From: Nitrososphaerales archaeon
Lineage (GTDB): Archaea > Thermoproteota > Nitrososphaeria > Nitrososphaerales > Nitrososphaeraceae
Direction: 5' to 3'
Assembly: GCA_029237515.1 (NCBI GenBank)
Contig: JARBAV010000151.1
Coordinates: 1 to 7,572, forward strand
Length of the DNA stretch: 7,572 nucleotides
Part shown: in pieces, positions 6,215 to 7,572 of the stretch
Layout of the letters: each line of letters starts with the position of its first letter
Position numbering within the stretch: the first letter of the stretch is position 1
The notes under the pieces: model-generated
The model's database searches: none
The model's input: only the letters and a program-made list of their open reading frames with translations
What the model was told of the DNA's origin: nothing
Made by a program: the position numbers and the translations under genes

Positions 6215-7462
6215 TTAGGTTGAGCAGATTTCAGCCATGCCTTCTATTAAACCATACTCTCTTATTCTTAACAATTCGTTCAACTTTGCCATTCTTTCTC
6301 CACCTACTACCCCGGTTTTTATCATCTTAGAGCCAGTGGCTATCGATATATGTGCAATATGCGAATCAGTCGATTCACCAGATCTATGAGAGGTGATAAT
6401 TCCGACCCCCTCCCTTCTACAACCGTTAGCAAACAGAAGAGCATCGTACAGAGATCCAGCCTGATTCACTTTAAGTATGGCACCTGAGCATGCTTTGAGT
6501 TTGGAAGCGTAGACCAACCTAGATATATTAGTGACCAACAAGTCGTCACCTGTCACAAAACATCCAGGATTTGCATTGGTAAGTAGTGACATCCCCGAAA
6601 AATCCTCCTCGTTGACTGGATCTTCAACGTATAATAGTTTGTAACTTTTTATTAAATTATTAACATAGTCAATCTGTTCTCCAGGACTAAGGGCATTCCC
6701 TTTTCTGCTATAATCATATTTTTCAGCCTTGTCATTCCAAAGGGATGAACTAGCAAAGTCGATGCCCATTGCTACGTTTCGACCTAGATCGAATCCGGCA
6801 TTACCAATGGCTTTTTCAGTGATTTGTAATGCTTCATCATTAGATACGTTGGGTGCCCATGCCCCTTCATCGCCTCTTCCATAGGTAAACTTGGTATCGT
6901 ATTTTTCGATTATATTTCTAACTTCACTGTGGACCTTGAAATTCATCTTCAGCGCCTCAACAATGTTGCTAGCCCCAATTGGAAGAACCAGCACTTCCTG
7001 TATATCAGGTGTCCCTGGTCCAGCATGAGCTCCACCCCCTAGGACATTTCCTAAGGGAAAAGGAAATCTGTATGGTCCATTCTTATTCAGCAATTTGAAC
7101 AACGGTAGATGAGCGGCATTGGCCGCCGAATCAACTGAGGCAATACTTAGGGCATAAGCAATAGATCCTCCTAGTTTTGAATAACTGGGAGATGGGTCTA
7201 CTTCCTTCATAATGCTGTGTAATGCTTCTGGATCATCTGCAGTGACTCCCACAAACTTTGATTTGTTTTCTTCAAAAAATTCAATGGCACGTTGGGGAGA
7301 GTTCATGGGAAATGATTGACATTCAAGCGTTCCTACACTCGCACCTGATGGAGAAGCAGCCCTACCCAGGTGCTTCCCGTCAGTAATAACATCTATCTCA
7401 ATGGTTTCACTCCCGCGACTGTTAAATATTATACGGGAATAAAGATCCGTTATAGTAGCCAT
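6215..7462 (-). CDS. eno: Enolase (phosphopyruvate hydratase), archaeal form
   Basis: Enolase interconverts 2-phosphoglycerate and phosphoenolpyruvate, here probably mainly in gluconeogenesis. It has 415 residues, typical of the family. The N-terminal domain shows NSRGSETIEIDV at 14-25 (DSRG in most enolases) and the mobile loop SGASVG at 39-44. Active-site residues are intact: His146 in GGGAHAG, Gln155-Glu156, general acid/base Glu199 in GDEGAWAP (197-204, usually GDEGGFAP), metal ligands Asp235, Glu280 and Asp306, catalytic Lys331 in LKVNQAGS, HRS at 359-361 and Lys382 in KTGVVGGER. These substitutions resemble the thaumarchaeal form and do not remove catalytic residues. The ATG at 7462 follows the upstream stop by 19 nt, with no evident Shine-Dalgarno site. 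The S2 start is 1 nt downstream of its stop (TAA-T-ATG), so the two are almost certainly cotranscribed. Confidence 0.97.
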   Translation of the reverse strand: MATITDLYSRIIFNSRGSETIEIDVITDGKHLGRAASPSGASVGTLECQSFPMNSPQRAIEFFEENKSKFVGVTADDPEALHSIMKEVDPSPSYSKLGGSIAYALSIASVDSAANAAHLPLFKLLNKNGPYRFPFPLGNVLGGGAHAGPGTPDIQEVLVLPIGASNIVEALKMNFKVHSEVRNIIEKYDTKFTYGRGDEGAWAPNVSNDEALQITEKAIGNAGFDLGRNVAMGIDFASSSLWNDKAEKYDYSRKGNALSPGEQIDYVNNLIKSYKLLYVEDPVNEEDFSGMSLLTNANPGCFVTGDDLLVTNISRLVYASKLKACSGAILKVNQAGSLYDALLFANGCRREGVGIITSHRSGESTDSHIAHISIATGSKMIKTGVVGGERMAKLNELLRIREYGLIEGMAEICST

Positions 7463-7481
7463 TGAATTATTGAGTGTTTCA

Positions 7482-7572
7482 CTAATCTATTTCAGACTGA
7501 ATTTCGGACATTCTTCGCCTCAATGCTTCGTAGTATGGGATCACCTGATCAATAGTTTCGACGGTAGAAACA
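7482..7572 (-). CDS. C-terminal tail of an unrecognised protein (RpoK possible by position)
   Basis: The frame is open from the right edge to a TAG at 7484-7482, covering the last 29 codons, and is followed at once by a second stop (TGA). The peptide is charged and likely helical: it contains IDQVIPYY, then EALRRRMSE, and ends SEID. I do not recognise it. In many archaea the genes before enolase are rpoN and rpoK (RNA polymerase subunits), so a lineage-specific tail of RpoK is the best guess, but nothing in the residues shows this. It lies 19 nt before enolase on the same strand, and its reading frame fits the gene-dense layout. Confidence 0.55.
   Translation of the reverse strand, partial: VSTVETIDQVIPYYEALRRRMSEIQSEID

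Noticed and set aside
1..7572. A new defence, mobile or biosynthetic system in this window
   Set aside because: Every stretch is accounted for by recognised housekeeping genes except the 29-codon tail at the right edge; there are no repeats, integrase or transposase genes, or compositional islands visible by eye.

Overview
This window reads as a stretch of archaeal housekeeping chromosome, most likely from a member of the Thaumarchaeota (Nitrososphaerota) or a close relative. The evidence is the gene content and order (enolase, S2, MEMO, mevalonate kinase, isopentenyl phosphate kinase, type 2 IPP isomerase, prenyl synthase, GluRS), the archaeal form of each protein, and an enolase whose motifs (SGASVG, GDEGAWAP, KVNQAGS, GVVGGER) match, as I remember them, the thaumarchaeal version of the enzyme. 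I cannot name the genus from this sequence.

Layout: all genes lie on the minus strand, so transcription runs from the right edge of the window to the left. In transcription order they are: the last 29 codons of an unrecognised protein (7482-7572), which may be RpoK judging only by position; enolase (6215-7462); ribosomal protein S2 (5461-6213); a MEMO-family protein (4607-5464); mevalonate kinase (3580-4596); isopentenyl phosphate kinase (2764-3540); type 2 isopentenyl-diphosphate isomerase (1666-2760); a type I geranylgeranyl-diphosphate synthase (662-1669); and the N-terminal 217 codons of glutamyl-tRNA synthetase (1-652), which runs off the left edge. Nearly every base is coding. Intergenic gaps are 39 nt or less, and two junctions overlap by 4 nt. 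No stretch near 300 bases lacks a gene, and I saw no tRNA, rRNA, CRISPR array, insertion sequence or long repeat.

How the genes fit together: four genes make a block of archaeal isoprenoid synthesis. Mevalonate is phosphorylated by mevalonate kinase. After decarboxylation by enzymes encoded elsewhere, isopentenyl phosphate is converted to IPP by isopentenyl phosphate kinase. Fni interconverts IPP and DMAPP, and the prenyl synthase builds the C20 chain used for ether-lipid membranes. The presence of IPK points to the archaeal mevalonate route through isopentenyl phosphate. HMG-CoA synthase, HMG-CoA reductase, phosphomevalonate dehydratase and the decarboxylase are not in this window. Enolase (central carbon metabolism), S2 and GluRS (translation) flank and extend the block, which looks like one long operon of growth-linked genes.

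The region is mostly ordinary, and I found no convincing new multi-gene system. The points worth a second look are the MEMO protein of unresolved function embedded among the isoprenoid genes, a Ser/acid-rich N-terminal extension on S2 with a possible alternative start, two genes that appear to start at TTG inside TTGA overlaps, a third aspartate missing from the second Asp-rich motif of the prenyl synthase, and the unidentified tail upstream of enolase.
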